Positions 16,648-24,495 of a DNA stretch of 64,000 nt are shown here, in pieces. The notes below the pieces were generated by a model. The model saw nothing but the letters and a program-made list of their open reading frames with translations. It was not told where the DNA came from and made no database searches. Made by a program: the position numbers and the translations under genes. Source of the stretch: Chromobacterium rhizoryzae. Lineage in GTDB: Bacteria > Pseudomonadota > Gammaproteobacteria > Burkholderiales > Chromobacteriaceae. The stretch's first letter is position 1, and each line of letters opens with the position of its first letter. The stretch covers positions 2,232,001-2,296,000 of the forward strand of contig NZ_CP066126.1 in NCBI RefSeq assembly GCF_020544465.1, read 5' to 3'.

Positions 16648-17871
16648 GCCGCCGCACACCTGGTTGCGGCCGTGCTGCTTGGCGTGATACAGCCGCTCGT
16701 CCGCCAGCTTCAGCAGCCGGCTGACCTCGGGCATGTCGGACGCCGCCACGCCTATGCTCACCGTGTAGCGCAGCCCGCCCTTGGCGGTGGTCAGAATACA
16801 GCCCTCTATCGCCAGGCGCAGGCTCTCCAGCCGGCACACCATGTCCAGCTCGATGGGGCTGGGGCTGAGAATCACGAACTCCTCGCCGCCAAAGCGCGCC
16901 ACGATGCCGTCCGGGAAAAACTGCTCCATCAGCCGCGCGGTGTTGCAGATCACCTGATCGCCCACATCGTGGCCGTATTGATCGTTCACCCGCTTGAAGT
17001 GATCGATGTCCAGCACCGCCACCCCGTAGCCGTTCTTCAGCTGCATCACCTGCTCAAAAAAATGCCGGCGGTTGGACAAATTGGTCAGCGGGTCGCGGTC
17101 CGCGGTTTCTTTCAGGGATTCCAGGTTCTCTACAAACTCCACATTGCGGGTGACGCGGCAGAAGAACTCCTCAAAGTTAAACGGCTTTTGCAGAAAGTCG
17201 TCCGCCCCGGCCTTGATGAAGCGCGTGGTCATGGTGGGGTCCTGGTTGCCGGAAATGCCGATGATGGCCAGGCGGTCGTGATCCAGGAAGCGGCGTATCG
17301 TGCTGGTCATGCGCACCCCGTCCATGCCCGGCATGTCGTTGTCGCTCAGCACCAGCTTGATGTGCTTGTCGCGGTGCAAAATCTCCAGCGCCTGCTTGGC
17401 GTCCTCCGCCTCCAGCACCTGATAGCGGTGGCGCTCCAGGTTTTCGCGCAGAAACTGGCGGTAGGACGCGGAATCGTCCACCACCAGCACCTTGATGCCC
17501 GGATTCTTGCGGATGCGGGTCAGCATCCGCATCACGTAATCAAAGGCCGCCGGGCTTTCCTTGCTGACGTAATCCACCACCGGCAGCTGCAAGATGCGGT
17601 CGCGTACCTCGCCGTCGGTACGCGAAGTCAGCACGATGGTGGGGATGGCCTCTTGAAACAGCAAGGGCAAATGCTCGCCGCCGGGCGAATCCGGCAAATT
17701 GTAATCCGCCACCGCGGCGAGGAAATGCTGGCCGGACGTCAGCGCTTCGCGCACCTCCAGCAGCGAACACACCGGCACCGGCGTAAGGCCGATTTCCTCC
17801 ACCATGCGGCACAAGGGGCGGATCAACACCATACTGTCTTCAATCACCAAAACGCGCGTTTCTTCGCTCAT
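16645..17871 (-). CDS. Diguanylate cyclase with two receiver domains (REC-REC-GGDEF)
   Basis: About 408 aa. REC1 (about 6-115) has phosphoacceptor ADYNLPD and lysine VSKES. REC2 (about 126-245) has VVDDS, LSDNDMPGMDG and QKPF. The C-terminal GGDEF domain (about 255-405) has active-site GGEEF, so it should make c-di-GMP. The RxxD inhibitory site before GGEEF is not seen. The layout resembles PleD and suggests that phosphorylation drives dimerisation. No partner kinase is adjacent. Starts at 17880 and 17871 are both possible; 17871 has a better-spaced AAGGGA. The stop codon coincides with a MITE remnant. Confidence 0.88.
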   Translation of the reverse strand: MSEETRVLVIEDSMVLIRPLCRMVEEIGLTPVPVCSLLEVREALTSGQHFLAAVADYNLPDSPGGEHLPLLFQEAIPTIVLTSRTDGEVRDRILQLPVVDYVSKESPAAFDYVMRMLTRIRKNPGIKVLVVDDSASYRQFLRENLERHRYQVLEAEDAKQALEILHRDKHIKLVLSDNDMPGMDGVRMTSTIRRFLDHDRLAIIGISGNQDPTMTTRFIKAGADDFLQKPFNFEEFFCRVTRNVEFVENLESLKETADRDPLTNLSNRRHFFEQVMQLKNGYGVAVLDIDHFKRVNDQYGHDVGDQVICNTARLMEQFFPDGIVARFGGEEFVILSPSPIELDMVCRLESLRLAIEGCILTTAKGGLRYTVSIGVAASDMPEVSRLLKLADERLYHAKQHGRNQVCGG

Positions 17872-17940
17872 CGTCCGCATATCCCTTGCCTACCGCCTGA
17901 TCCGCCCGCGCCGGCTCTCGGAGAACACTCCAAAACCGGG

Positions 17941-17946
17941 TATAAT
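17941..17946 (+). promoter_or_regulatory. -10 element of the valS promoter
   Basis: A consensus TATAAT lies 43 bp before the valS ATG. The -35 region is weak (around CTCGGA). It gives a short leader without an obvious T-box or attenuator. Confidence 0.5.
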
Positions 17947-17988
17947 CGACCCATTTTTTCCATTCTAGAAGAACTACGATTCATCACC

Positions 17989-20820
17989 ATGGAACTTGCC
18001 AAAAGCTTTGAACCCGGCGACATCGAACGTCGCTGGTACGATCAGTGGGAACAGGCCGGCTACTTCAAGCCCAGCATGGACACCGCCAAACCGTCCTTCG
18101 CCATCCAGCTGCCGCCACCCAATGTGACCGGCACCCTGCACATGGGCCACGCCTTCAATCAGACTATTATGGACGGTCTGACCCGGTATTACCGGATGAA
18201 GGGCGACAACACCTTGTGGGTGCCCGGCACCGACCACGCCGGCATCGCCACCCAGATCGTGGTGGAGCGCCAACTGGCCGAGCAGGGCGTCAACCGCCAC
18301 GACCTGGGCCGCGACGCCTTCACCTCCAAAGTGTGGGAATGGAAAGAGCAGTCCGGCGGCACCATCACCAGCCAGATGCGCCGCGTCGGCTGCTCCGTGG
18401 ACTGGGACCGCGAATACTTCACCATGGACGACACCCGCGCCGAAGTGGTGACCGAAGTCTTCGTCCGCCTGTTCGAACAAGGCCTGATCTACCGCGGCAA
18501 GCGCCTGTCCAACTGGGACTCCAAGCTGGGCACCGCCATCTCCGACCTCGAAGTGGTTTCCGAGGAAGAAGACGGCCACATGTGGCACATCAAATACCCG
18601 GTGGTGGGTAGCGACGAGTTCGTCACCGTCGCCACCACCCGTCCGGAAACCCTGCTGGGCGACGTGGCCGTGGCCATCGCCCCGGACGACGAGCGCTATC
18701 AGCACCTGCTGGGCAAGCAGCTGGAACTGCCGCTCACCGGCCGCCAGATCCCGGTGATCGCCGACGAATACGTGGACAAAGAGTTCGGCACCGGCTTTGT
18801 CAAGATCACCCCGGCGCACGACTTCAACGACTACCAAGTGGGCAAGCGCCACAGCACCCAGCTCATCAACGTGATGAGCCTGGAAGCCAAAATCCTGGCC
18901 AAGGCGCAAATCTTCGGCTTCGACGGCAGCGCCCAGGGCGTGATCGAACTGCCGGCCGCCTACGCCGGCCTCAGCACCCAGGACGCGCGCAAAGCCATGC
19001 TGGCGGACCTGCAAGCCCAGGGCTATCTGCTGGACACCAAGCCGCACAAACTGATGGTTCCGCGCGGCGACCGCACCGGCACCGTGATCGAACCGCTGCT
19101 GACCGACCAATGGTTCGTCGCCATGGACAAAGTGGCGCTGGACAAAGACGGCAATCCGGATCCCACCGGCCAGTCCATCGCCGCCAAGGCGATTGAAGCC
19201 GTGGAAAGCGGCGAAGTGCGCTTCATCCCGGAAAACTGGGTCAACACCTACAACCAGTGGATGAAGAACATCCAGGACTGGTGCATCAGCCGCCAACTGT
19301 GGTGGGGCCACCAAATCCCGGCCTGGTACGACGAAGACGGCAATATCTACGTGGCCCGCAGCGAGGCCGACGCCCAGGCGCAAGCGCCGGGCAAGACCCT
19401 GCGCCGCGAACAAGACGTGCTGGACACCTGGTTCAGCTCCGCCCTGGTGCCGTTCTCCACCCTGGGCTGGCCGCAAGACACCCCCGAACTGCGCGCCTTC
19501 CTCACCTCCAACGTGCTGGTAACCGGCTACGAAATCATCTTCTTCTGGGTGGCCCGGATGATCATGATGACCAAGCACTTCACCGGCAAGGTTCCGTTCC
19601 GCGACGTGTACATCCACGGCATGGTGCGCGACCACGAAGGCAAGAAGATGTCCAAGTCCGAGGGCAACGTCATCGACCCGGTAGACCTGATCGACGGCAT
19701 CGCGCTGGAACCGCTGGTGGCCAAGCGCACCACCGGCCTGCGCCGCCCGGAAAAAGCCCCGGCCATCGCCAAGGCCACGGAAAAACTGTTCCCGGAAGGC
19801 ATCCCGGCTTACGGCACGGACGCGCTGCGCTTCACCATGGCCAGCTACGCCACCCTGGGCCGCAGCGTCAACTTCGACTTCAAACGCGCCGAAGGCTACC
19901 GCAACTTCTGCAACAAGCTGTGGAACGCCACCCGCTTCGTGATGATGAACGTGGAAGGCAAGGACTGCGGGCAGGACGAAAGCCTGCCGCTGGAGTTCTC
20001 CTTTGTTGACCAGTGGATCATCGGCCGCCTGCAACAGGCCGAGATCGACGTCACCAACGCGCTGGAAACCTACCGCTTCGACATCGCCGCCCAGACCATC
20101 TACGAATTCATCTGGAACGAGTACTGCGACTGGTACGTGGAACTGGCCAAGGTGCAGCTGCAAACCGGCAACGAAGCCCAGCAGCGCGCCACCCGCCGCA
20201 CCATCGTCCGCGTGCTGGAAGTGGCGCTGCGCCTGACCCACCCGCTGATGCCCTTCATCACCGAAGAGCTGTGGCAGACCGTGGCCCCGCTGGCCAACGC
20301 CAAGACCACCCCGTCCATCATGCTGGCCCCGTGGCCGGTGGCGGACGCCGGCAAGATCAACGCCGCCGCCAACAGCCGCATGGACGCGTTCAAGGACATG
20401 GTCAACGCGGTGCGCAATCTGCGCGGCGAAATGGGCATCGGCCCGGCCGTCAAAGCGCCGCTGTTCATCGAAACCGGCGACGCCACGGTGGCGGACTTCG
20501 TGCCCTACCTCAAGCTGCTGGCGCGGCTGACCGAGGGTTCCATCGTGGCCGCGCTGCCGGAAGACGACGCCCCGGTGGCCATCTCCGGCGACGCCCGCCT
20601 GATGCTGAAAGTGGAAGTGGACAAGGCGGCGGAAACCGCGCGCCTGAGCAAAGAGCAGGGCAAGGCGGAAGCCGAACTGGCCAAGCTCACCGCCAAGCTG
20701 GAAAAGCCGGGCTATGTCGACAAAGCCCCGGCCCATCTGGTGGAGCGCGACAAGGCGCAGTTGGCCGAGTTGAACGACAAGCTGGACAAGATCAAGGTGC
20801 AGTTGGCGAAGTTGGCTTGA
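17989..20820 (+). CDS. valS: Valyl-tRNA synthetase
   Basis: A 943-aa class I aminoacyl-tRNA synthetase that charges tRNA-Val in the cytoplasm. The HIGH signature reads HMGH (residues 51-54 in PPNVTGTLHMGHAFNQ) and KMSKS is at about 552-556 (KKMSKSEGN). The CP1 editing domain (GTDHAG, TTRPETLLGDVAVA) and the C-terminal coiled-coil arm rich in Lys, Glu and Ala (last 70 residues) are complete. The start at 17989 gives the standard MELAKSFEP N-terminus; the open frame runs far upstream antisense to the cyclase gene. A terminator follows, and the foreign segment begins directly behind it. Confidence 0.96.
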   Translation: MELAKSFEPGDIERRWYDQWEQAGYFKPSMDTAKPSFAIQLPPPNVTGTLHMGHAFNQTIMDGLTRYYRMKGDNTLWVPGTDHAGIATQIVVERQLAEQGVNRHDLGRDAFTSKVWEWKEQSGGTITSQMRRVGCSVDWDREYFTMDDTRAEVVTEVFVRLFEQGLIYRGKRLSNWDSKLGTAISDLEVVSEEEDGHMWHIKYPVVGSDEFVTVATTRPETLLGDVAVAIAPDDERYQHLLGKQLELPLTGRQIPVIADEYVDKEFGTGFVKITPAHDFNDYQVGKRHSTQLINVMSLEAKILAKAQIFGFDGSAQGVIELPAAYAGLSTQDARKAMLADLQAQGYLLDTKPHKLMVPRGDRTGTVIEPLLTDQWFVAMDKVALDKDGNPDPTGQSIAAKAIEAVESGEVRFIPENWVNTYNQWMKNIQDWCISRQLWWGHQIPAWYDEDGNIYVARSEADAQAQAPGKTLRREQDVLDTWFSSALVPFSTLGWPQDTPELRAFLTSNVLVTGYEIIFFWVARMIMMTKHFTGKVPFRDVYIHGMVRDHEGKKMSKSEGNVIDPVDLIDGIALEPLVAKRTTGLRRPEKAPAIAKATEKLFPEGIPAYGTDALRFTMASYATLGRSVNFDFKRAEGYRNFCNKLWNATRFVMMNVEGKDCGQDESLPLEFSFVDQWIIGRLQQAEIDVTNALETYRFDIAAQTIYEFIWNEYCDWYVELAKVQLQTGNEAQQRATRRTIVRVLEVALRLTHPLMPFITEELWQTVAPLANAKTTPSIMLAPWPVADAGKINAAANSRMDAFKDMVNAVRNLRGEMGIGPAVKAPLFIETGDATVADFVPYLKLLARLTEGSIVAALPEDDAPVAISGDARLMLKVEVDKAAETARLSKEQGKAEAELAKLTAKLEKPGYVDKAPAHLVERDKAQLAELNDKLDKIKVQLAKLA

Positions 20821-20838
20821 ACTTAAGCCTGATCTGGA

Positions 20839-20872
20839 AGTGAAGAAACCCGCCGTGAGGCGGGTTTTTTAT
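20839..20872 (+). terminator. valS terminator and left 29-bp direct repeat
   Basis: AAACCCGCC, loop GTGA, GGCGGGTTT followed by TTTATT. Bases 20839-20867 are identical to 24300-24328, 3.4 kb away. The two copies flank the AT-rich cassette, the C4-like RNA and the gene at 23772, so this terminator may have served as an integration site. Confidence 0.85.
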
Positions 20873-20892
20873 TGAAAATAAATCAATGGTAA

Positions 20893-21804
20893 TTAAATGT
20901 GCTCAGTGATGCTGGCGCTTGGCACTGTTGAATCCCACGGTTTTTTTGTTCTAAATTTGGAGTTTTTCATGTCAGGGGGGGTAATGTCTTCGGAGAAGAA
21001 TATTAGCTCCCTTCCTGCTTTGGTGGCGCTGTGAGCGCTATAGGTAAAATCCAATGTTTGTGTTTGACGATCGTTGTAGAGACTTTTAATGATGGGGTGG
21101 TCGTCGTAAGATACTATCCATGGTGTCTTGATTTTGTTTTGCACATGCTCTGCCAAAAGTTTGTGATCTTTTTCTTTGTAGTAATTCAAATAAAGCCCTG
21201 GGCCTTTTTTTACATACGGGGGGTCAAGATATATTAGGGAGTTTTTCGGGAGTTGTGGTGTGATCTTTTCTAAAAAACTTATGGCCTCAAGATTGTATAG
21301 CTCAATTCTTGATTTTAGCTGCCCGATTTTTTCTATCCGGCGAATAAGGTCAGAGGTATTGTACCTTGCATTCATCTTCCATTTTCCGGACTGCTCCTTG
21401 CCTCCAATTACTCCAGCATCCAGGATTCCAGATCTGTTAGTTCTATTTAAGAAGAAGGTGGCGAACGCCAAATCTGGCAATGGGGCTGCACTTCTGTTTT
21501 GCCAAACTTCTCTTTGTTTATTCCAAGTGTCAATATTGCAAGGGGTTGATTCTATTTTCTTGCATAGTTCTTTAGGGTTGTTTATTGTCTCGTGCCAAAA
21601 TGCATAAATGGCTCGGTCCAAATCATTTAAGATGATTTTCCCAGCTGTGTAGCTGCAAAGTAACTCTAAAGCAAGTCCGCAACCACCACAAAAGGGCTCA
21701 ACATAAACGGGGTCATGTAAATTGTTCTGTTTTATTATGTTGTGTAAATAAGGAAGGAGCTTAGTCTTTCCTCCTGGGTATCTGAGTGGAGTGGTGTTGG
21801 CCAT
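20893..21804 (-). CDS. D12-class DNA N6-adenine methyltransferase (Dam-like)
   Basis: A 303-aa methyltransferase. The SAM-binding motif TPLRYPGGKTKLLPYL is at the N-terminus, FCGGCGLALELL follows, and the catalytic motif is LIYLDPPYVKKG (DPPY). The order is that of D12-class (alpha) adenine methylases, which methylate adenine in a short site. ATG at 21804 follows the stop of the ParB-like gene by one base, implying coupled translation; an earlier ATG at 21834 (MPPKEIKTHK) would overlap that gene by 29 bp. The coding sequence is strikingly AT-rich compared with all its neighbours, pointing to horizontal transfer. No restriction endonuclease is recognisable nearby, apart from the uncharacterised partner. 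Confidence 0.9.
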   Translation of the reverse strand: MANTTPLRYPGGKTKLLPYLHNIIKQNNLHDPVYVEPFCGGCGLALELLCSYTAGKIILNDLDRAIYAFWHETINNPKELCKKIESTPCNIDTWNKQREVWQNRSAAPLPDLAFATFFLNRTNRSGILDAGVIGGKEQSGKWKMNARYNTSDLIRRIEKIGQLKSRIELYNLEAISFLEKITPQLPKNSLIYLDPPYVKKGPGLYLNYYKEKDHKLLAEHVQNKIKTPWIVSYDDHPIIKSLYNDRQTQTLDFTYSAHSATKAGRELIFFSEDITPPDMKNSKFRTKKPWDSTVPSASITEHI

Positions 21805-21805
21805 T

Positions 21806-23287
21806 TTATGCGTCTTGATTTCTTTTGGAGGCATGGATGCGTTTCCACATCATTTCTAATCCTCCTTTGATTGTATCCCATGTTGCGCGAACATGCTCAG
21901 GGCTTATCTCGCTCACGGTACTGTGTGCAGTGTCAGATAGTTGTTCGTATGCATGGCTAGACTGCTGCATGCTCTTGGCAAGTGCTTTGGCATTAAACGG
22001 GTCCGTGGGGTGGTTGTTGCCAATTAAGTGGCCGCTTGCTTGTGTAATGATATGTGACTTGTTATCAGCTTTGGGCTTGATTTCAAAAGAATTTAAATAT
22101 ATGGAAGAGGTAATTTCAAGAATGGAGCGCACAAGCATCGAGCATGCATATGGAGCATCATTGACTGGAATTTTATTTCGTAACTCATCGATGATGACTC
22201 GACATTTGTTGTGAGAAACGGAAGTTAGTTCATCTTTTTGAATTAAATATTTTCTTTTTCGTTTTGAGCGTACTTTATCTTCTGATGGATTGCTTTTTGT
22301 TTTGTCGCTGCTGGCTGTGTTTTTCTGATCTAAGTCCGGTTTGTTATCTAAGGGACCTGTCGTATCGATATTTCCTAGTTGGGTGCTCTGTTTTTGAGAG
22401 GAAGTGTTTGGGGGAGAAGGGGGAGGTTGAGTAGGACTTTTTAAGGTAGACTCATCCTGCTCAATTTTTTCCGTTCTTGTAATGGTTCTGTCGATGTATC
22501 TTTTGATGCCTTCTATCTTTTCATATTCGCCACGTGTATCAACAATCTTTATTGCTACGTCATGGGCAATAAAAGAGATTGTTTTTAACGAATTTTCTTT
22601 TTTTGAGTTGTAGTGAAAAGTATTTTTATTGAAAGAAACATCTAGCTTTTCTTGAAAGTATGATGTTCCAATAATCCTATCTAGATTTGTGATTTGAAAT
22701 AAACTGTTATCTAATTGATTTAAAACCTCAAGAGTTAGTAAGTTTTTTTCTCTTAATAGACTTAAACATTGCCATAGCGCGGTGTTGTCGAAGCGAGCAA
22801 TCTGAAGGGCAGACCAGGCCGACCTGCCTGCACCCAAGTTCTCCCCGGTGTGTCTTAAACGAATAAAATAATTAGCTGCTTCTCGGCTATCAAACACAAC
22901 CACATCAACTTCTTGCGGCCATCTGTTTGCATGTGAGGCAGCTAGGCGTTTAAATTTCTCCCGTAGAGCTCTGCTCAACTCTAGATCTTCTCTTTCAAGC
23001 AGCTGCTTTTGTGAGAGCAATCTTAGCGCAGTTACTCGTCTATTGCCATCTAATACAATGTATCTTTCCACCTCCTTTTTTGGTTGAAAGACGTAAAGGC
23101 TATCACCAGGATCGAGCGATCCTACTGAGCATATATCGAATGCTAGCTCGTAGACCTTTTCGCCATTGTTTTCAATTGACAAAAGACGGTTTATTGATTC
23201 TATTTGGCTTGCTGTTTCGTTTGTTCTAGGGTTATTTGTATCTAAATCAATTTTGTCTATCGATATTGTTTTTTTGATTGTTTTCAT
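21806..23287 (-). CDS. ParB/Srx-fold domain protein paired with the adenine methylase
   Basis: A 493-aa AT-rich gene. The N-terminal 130 residues resemble the ParB/sulfiredoxin fold: ISIDKIDLDTNNPR at the start and VLDGNRRVTALRLL (motif DGNRR, 80-84), the nucleotide-binding or nuclease motif of that fold. A helical middle (130-280) leads to a Pro/Ser/Asn-rich linker (about 285-345) ending in KRKRK, then a C-terminal domain of about 140 residues (VSHNKCRVIIDELR onward) that I do not recognise. GGGAG six bases before 23287 supports that start. It is the first gene of a two-gene unit with the methylase. A role in modification-linked defence is an inference; it is not a chromosome-partition ParB, as no parA is present. 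Confidence 0.7.
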   Translation of the reverse strand: MKTIKKTISIDKIDLDTNNPRTNETASQIESINRLLSIENNGEKVYELAFDICSVGSLDPGDSLYVFQPKKEVERYIVLDGNRRVTALRLLSQKQLLEREDLELSRALREKFKRLAASHANRWPQEVDVVVFDSREAANYFIRLRHTGENLGAGRSAWSALQIARFDNTALWQCLSLLREKNLLTLEVLNQLDNSLFQITNLDRIIGTSYFQEKLDVSFNKNTFHYNSKKENSLKTISFIAHDVAIKIVDTRGEYEKIEGIKRYIDRTITRTEKIEQDESTLKSPTQPPPSPPNTSSQKQSTQLGNIDTTGPLDNKPDLDQKNTASSDKTKSNPSEDKVRSKRKRKYLIQKDELTSVSHNKCRVIIDELRNKIPVNDAPYACSMLVRSILEITSSIYLNSFEIKPKADNKSHIITQASGHLIGNNHPTDPFNAKALAKSMQQSSHAYEQLSDTAHSTVSEISPEHVRATWDTIKGGLEMMWKRIHASKRNQDA

Positions 23288-23585
23288 AAAAACTCCCATC
23301 CATGTATGAAGCACTTTATAAAACGAATGCATTGTGAAATTTTAGATTTTTATGATATTTCAATGGCCATGTTGAAGGCAAGGCTATCTTGGTGATGGCT
23401 GGCTTGAGGTGCACTGGATTGTGGTGGTGAAGAGTTTTTACTAACAAATTATGAGGTTAGCTGATCTTCCGTATCTACTCTATGGGGCTTTAGTCGACCC
23501 CATCTCCTTGACTCCCCCCTCCATCTAGCCAACAATGGTCCCCGCGCTGCCACACAAACAGCGCCGGGACTGGTCTCCTGAGTTT
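23288..23585. other. Transition from AT-rich cassette to structured RNA region
   Basis: AT-rich upstream region of the ParB-like gene (to about 23470), presumably holding its minus-strand promoter, then a switch to GC-rich sequence. No gene is supported. Confidence 0.4.
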
Positions 23586-23698
23586 GTATCTTGGCGGACA
23601 CGCCGCGAAAGCGGCATTTTCGTGTCCGGTTGCTATTGCTTTGCCTATTTGGGCGGGCCATGGCAGGGGCGCCCCATGGGCGCGCCGGACCAAGATAC
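23586..23698 (+). ncRNA. Structured RNA resembling phage C4/P4 CI antisense RNA
   Basis: GTATCTTGG (23586-23594) is perfectly complementary to CCAAGATAC (23690-23698) and would close a 113-nt RNA. Inside, CGGACACG pairs with CGTGTCCG (23595-23602 with 23621-23628), enclosing a CCGCGAAAGCGG hairpin. A second GC hairpin lies around GGGGCGCCCCATGGGCGC. The overlapping plus-strand frame reads GIFVSGCYCFAYLGG and PWQGRPMGAPDQDTG, a peptide pattern I know from the Icd/Ash-like region of P1/P4-type phages, where C4/CI RNA is encoded. A strong ribosome-binding site and a gene follow 74 bp later, as expected for the regulated operon. Confidence 0.55.
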
Positions 23699-23771
23699 CG
23701 GTGAGACCAGCCTTGTCATGTGCCCGCCTTGCCGCTTTGCCGGCCAGGCCCTCTCATCCAAGGAGGTTGCA

Positions 23772-24284
23772 ATGGCGAAGCCAGTCCGTCCGATGCCCAA
23801 CATCGAATCCACTCCATCCCATTCCAAGGATCCCGCCGTCCAGCAGGACAGCGTTTCTCCGCAACAGCCGGCGCTGCGGCGCTCGCAGTACCGCTGTGTT
23901 TCCGTGGAAACCAAGGCAACCCGTCTGCCTTTTGTCCGCTTCATTCCGGGCCGCAATCATCCGCATTACTGGCAGCCGGCCGAACCCGAGGATTACGCCG
24001 AGGCCTGCATGCTGGGCCGCCAGTACGCCGCGCACCTGGCGCTGTGGCTGAAAAGCAATGAGCTGGACGCCGGCCGCGGCTTGCTGCTGCGCATTGCCAG
24101 AGATATGGACCACAGCGACCACAGCCACCGCAACGGCTTGCGCCGCGGCTTTTTCAACTATCTGGAGATCTTGCTGGGCGTGGCCGGGCGGCAGTTGAAC
24201 CTGTACCGCCACGTGGAGGCGATGCACCAGTTGCAGCGCAGCCGGGATCTGATGGCGTGGCTGGAGGGCAAGCGCAAGCCCTGA
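23772..24284 (+). CDS. Hypothetical protein downstream of the C4-like RNA
   Basis: A 170-aa protein that I cannot place in a family. AAGGAGG six bases before ATG strongly supports the start at 23772, although the frame is open back to 23535 through the RNA region. The first 50 residues are polar and disordered. Residues 60-170 are mostly helical, with many Trp, His and Arg residues (RFIPGRNHPHYWQPAEPEDY, ARDMDHSDHSHRNGLRRGFF). Its base composition is like the host chromosome, unlike the methylase cassette. It sits inside the 29-bp repeats. A satellite-phage remnant is likely from context only. Confidence 0.6.
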   Translation: MAKPVRPMPNIESTPSHSKDPAVQQDSVSPQQPALRRSQYRCVSVETKATRLPFVRFIPGRNHPHYWQPAEPEDYAEACMLGRQYAAHLALWLKSNELDAGRGLLLRIARDMDHSDHSHRNGLRRGFFNYLEILLGVAGRQLNLYRHVEAMHQLQRSRDLMAWLEGKRKP

Positions 24285-24299
24285 GCCGCCGGAAGCTTG

Positions 24300-24328
24300 A
24301 GTGAAGAAACCCGCCGTGAGGCGGGTTT
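24300..24328 (+). repeat. Right 29-bp direct repeat (terminator copy)
   Basis: Identical to 20839-20867, including the AAACCCGCC-GTGA-GGCGGGTTT hairpin; here followed by CTGC instead of a T-run. It closes the segment that begins after valS. MITE copy D was inserted four bases downstream. Confidence 0.8.
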
Positions 24329-24332
24329 CTGC

Positions 24333-24481
24333 TTAGAACGTGTTTACGATCTCGCGAGCTAAGGTGAGACAAGGCGAAAACCGCTGAGAAAGCGGAGTGT
24401 ACACACGGTACATGAGCATTTCGAAGGGGTACTCACCGTGTAACGTTCCACAACGCGCAGCAGATCGTAAACAGGTTCTTA
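24333..24481 (+). mobile_element. MITE-like element, copy D (intact)
   Basis: Element 24336-24478 (143 bp) with left end GAACGTGTTTACGATCT and right end AGATCGTAAACAGGTTC, flanked on both sides by TTA (24333-24335 and 24479-24481). The interior holds the GTAC-GGTAC inverted pair and GAGCATTTCGAAGGGGT. Confidence 0.88.
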
Positions 24482-24495
24482 GGTCTTTGTCAGGC

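Noticed and set aside
16633..17988. The 452-codon upstream extension of the valS frame
   Set aside because: It lies antisense to the diguanylate cyclase gene and includes the TATAAT promoter. Translation from 17989 gives the standard ValRS N-terminus.
17974..20736. A 920-codon open frame antisense to valS
   Set aside because: It is a GC-driven shadow of valS without recognisable domains; valS has all expected motifs.
21806..23287. A chromosome or plasmid partition ParB
   Set aside because: No parA, parS-like cluster or central ParB DNA-binding helix-turn-helix is visible. The partner is a methylase.
23535..23771. A longer start for the gene at 23772
   Set aside because: The upstream codons overlap the structured RNA, and an excellent AAGGAGG lies just before 23772. 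The upstream peptide may still mark an Icd/Ash-like relic.
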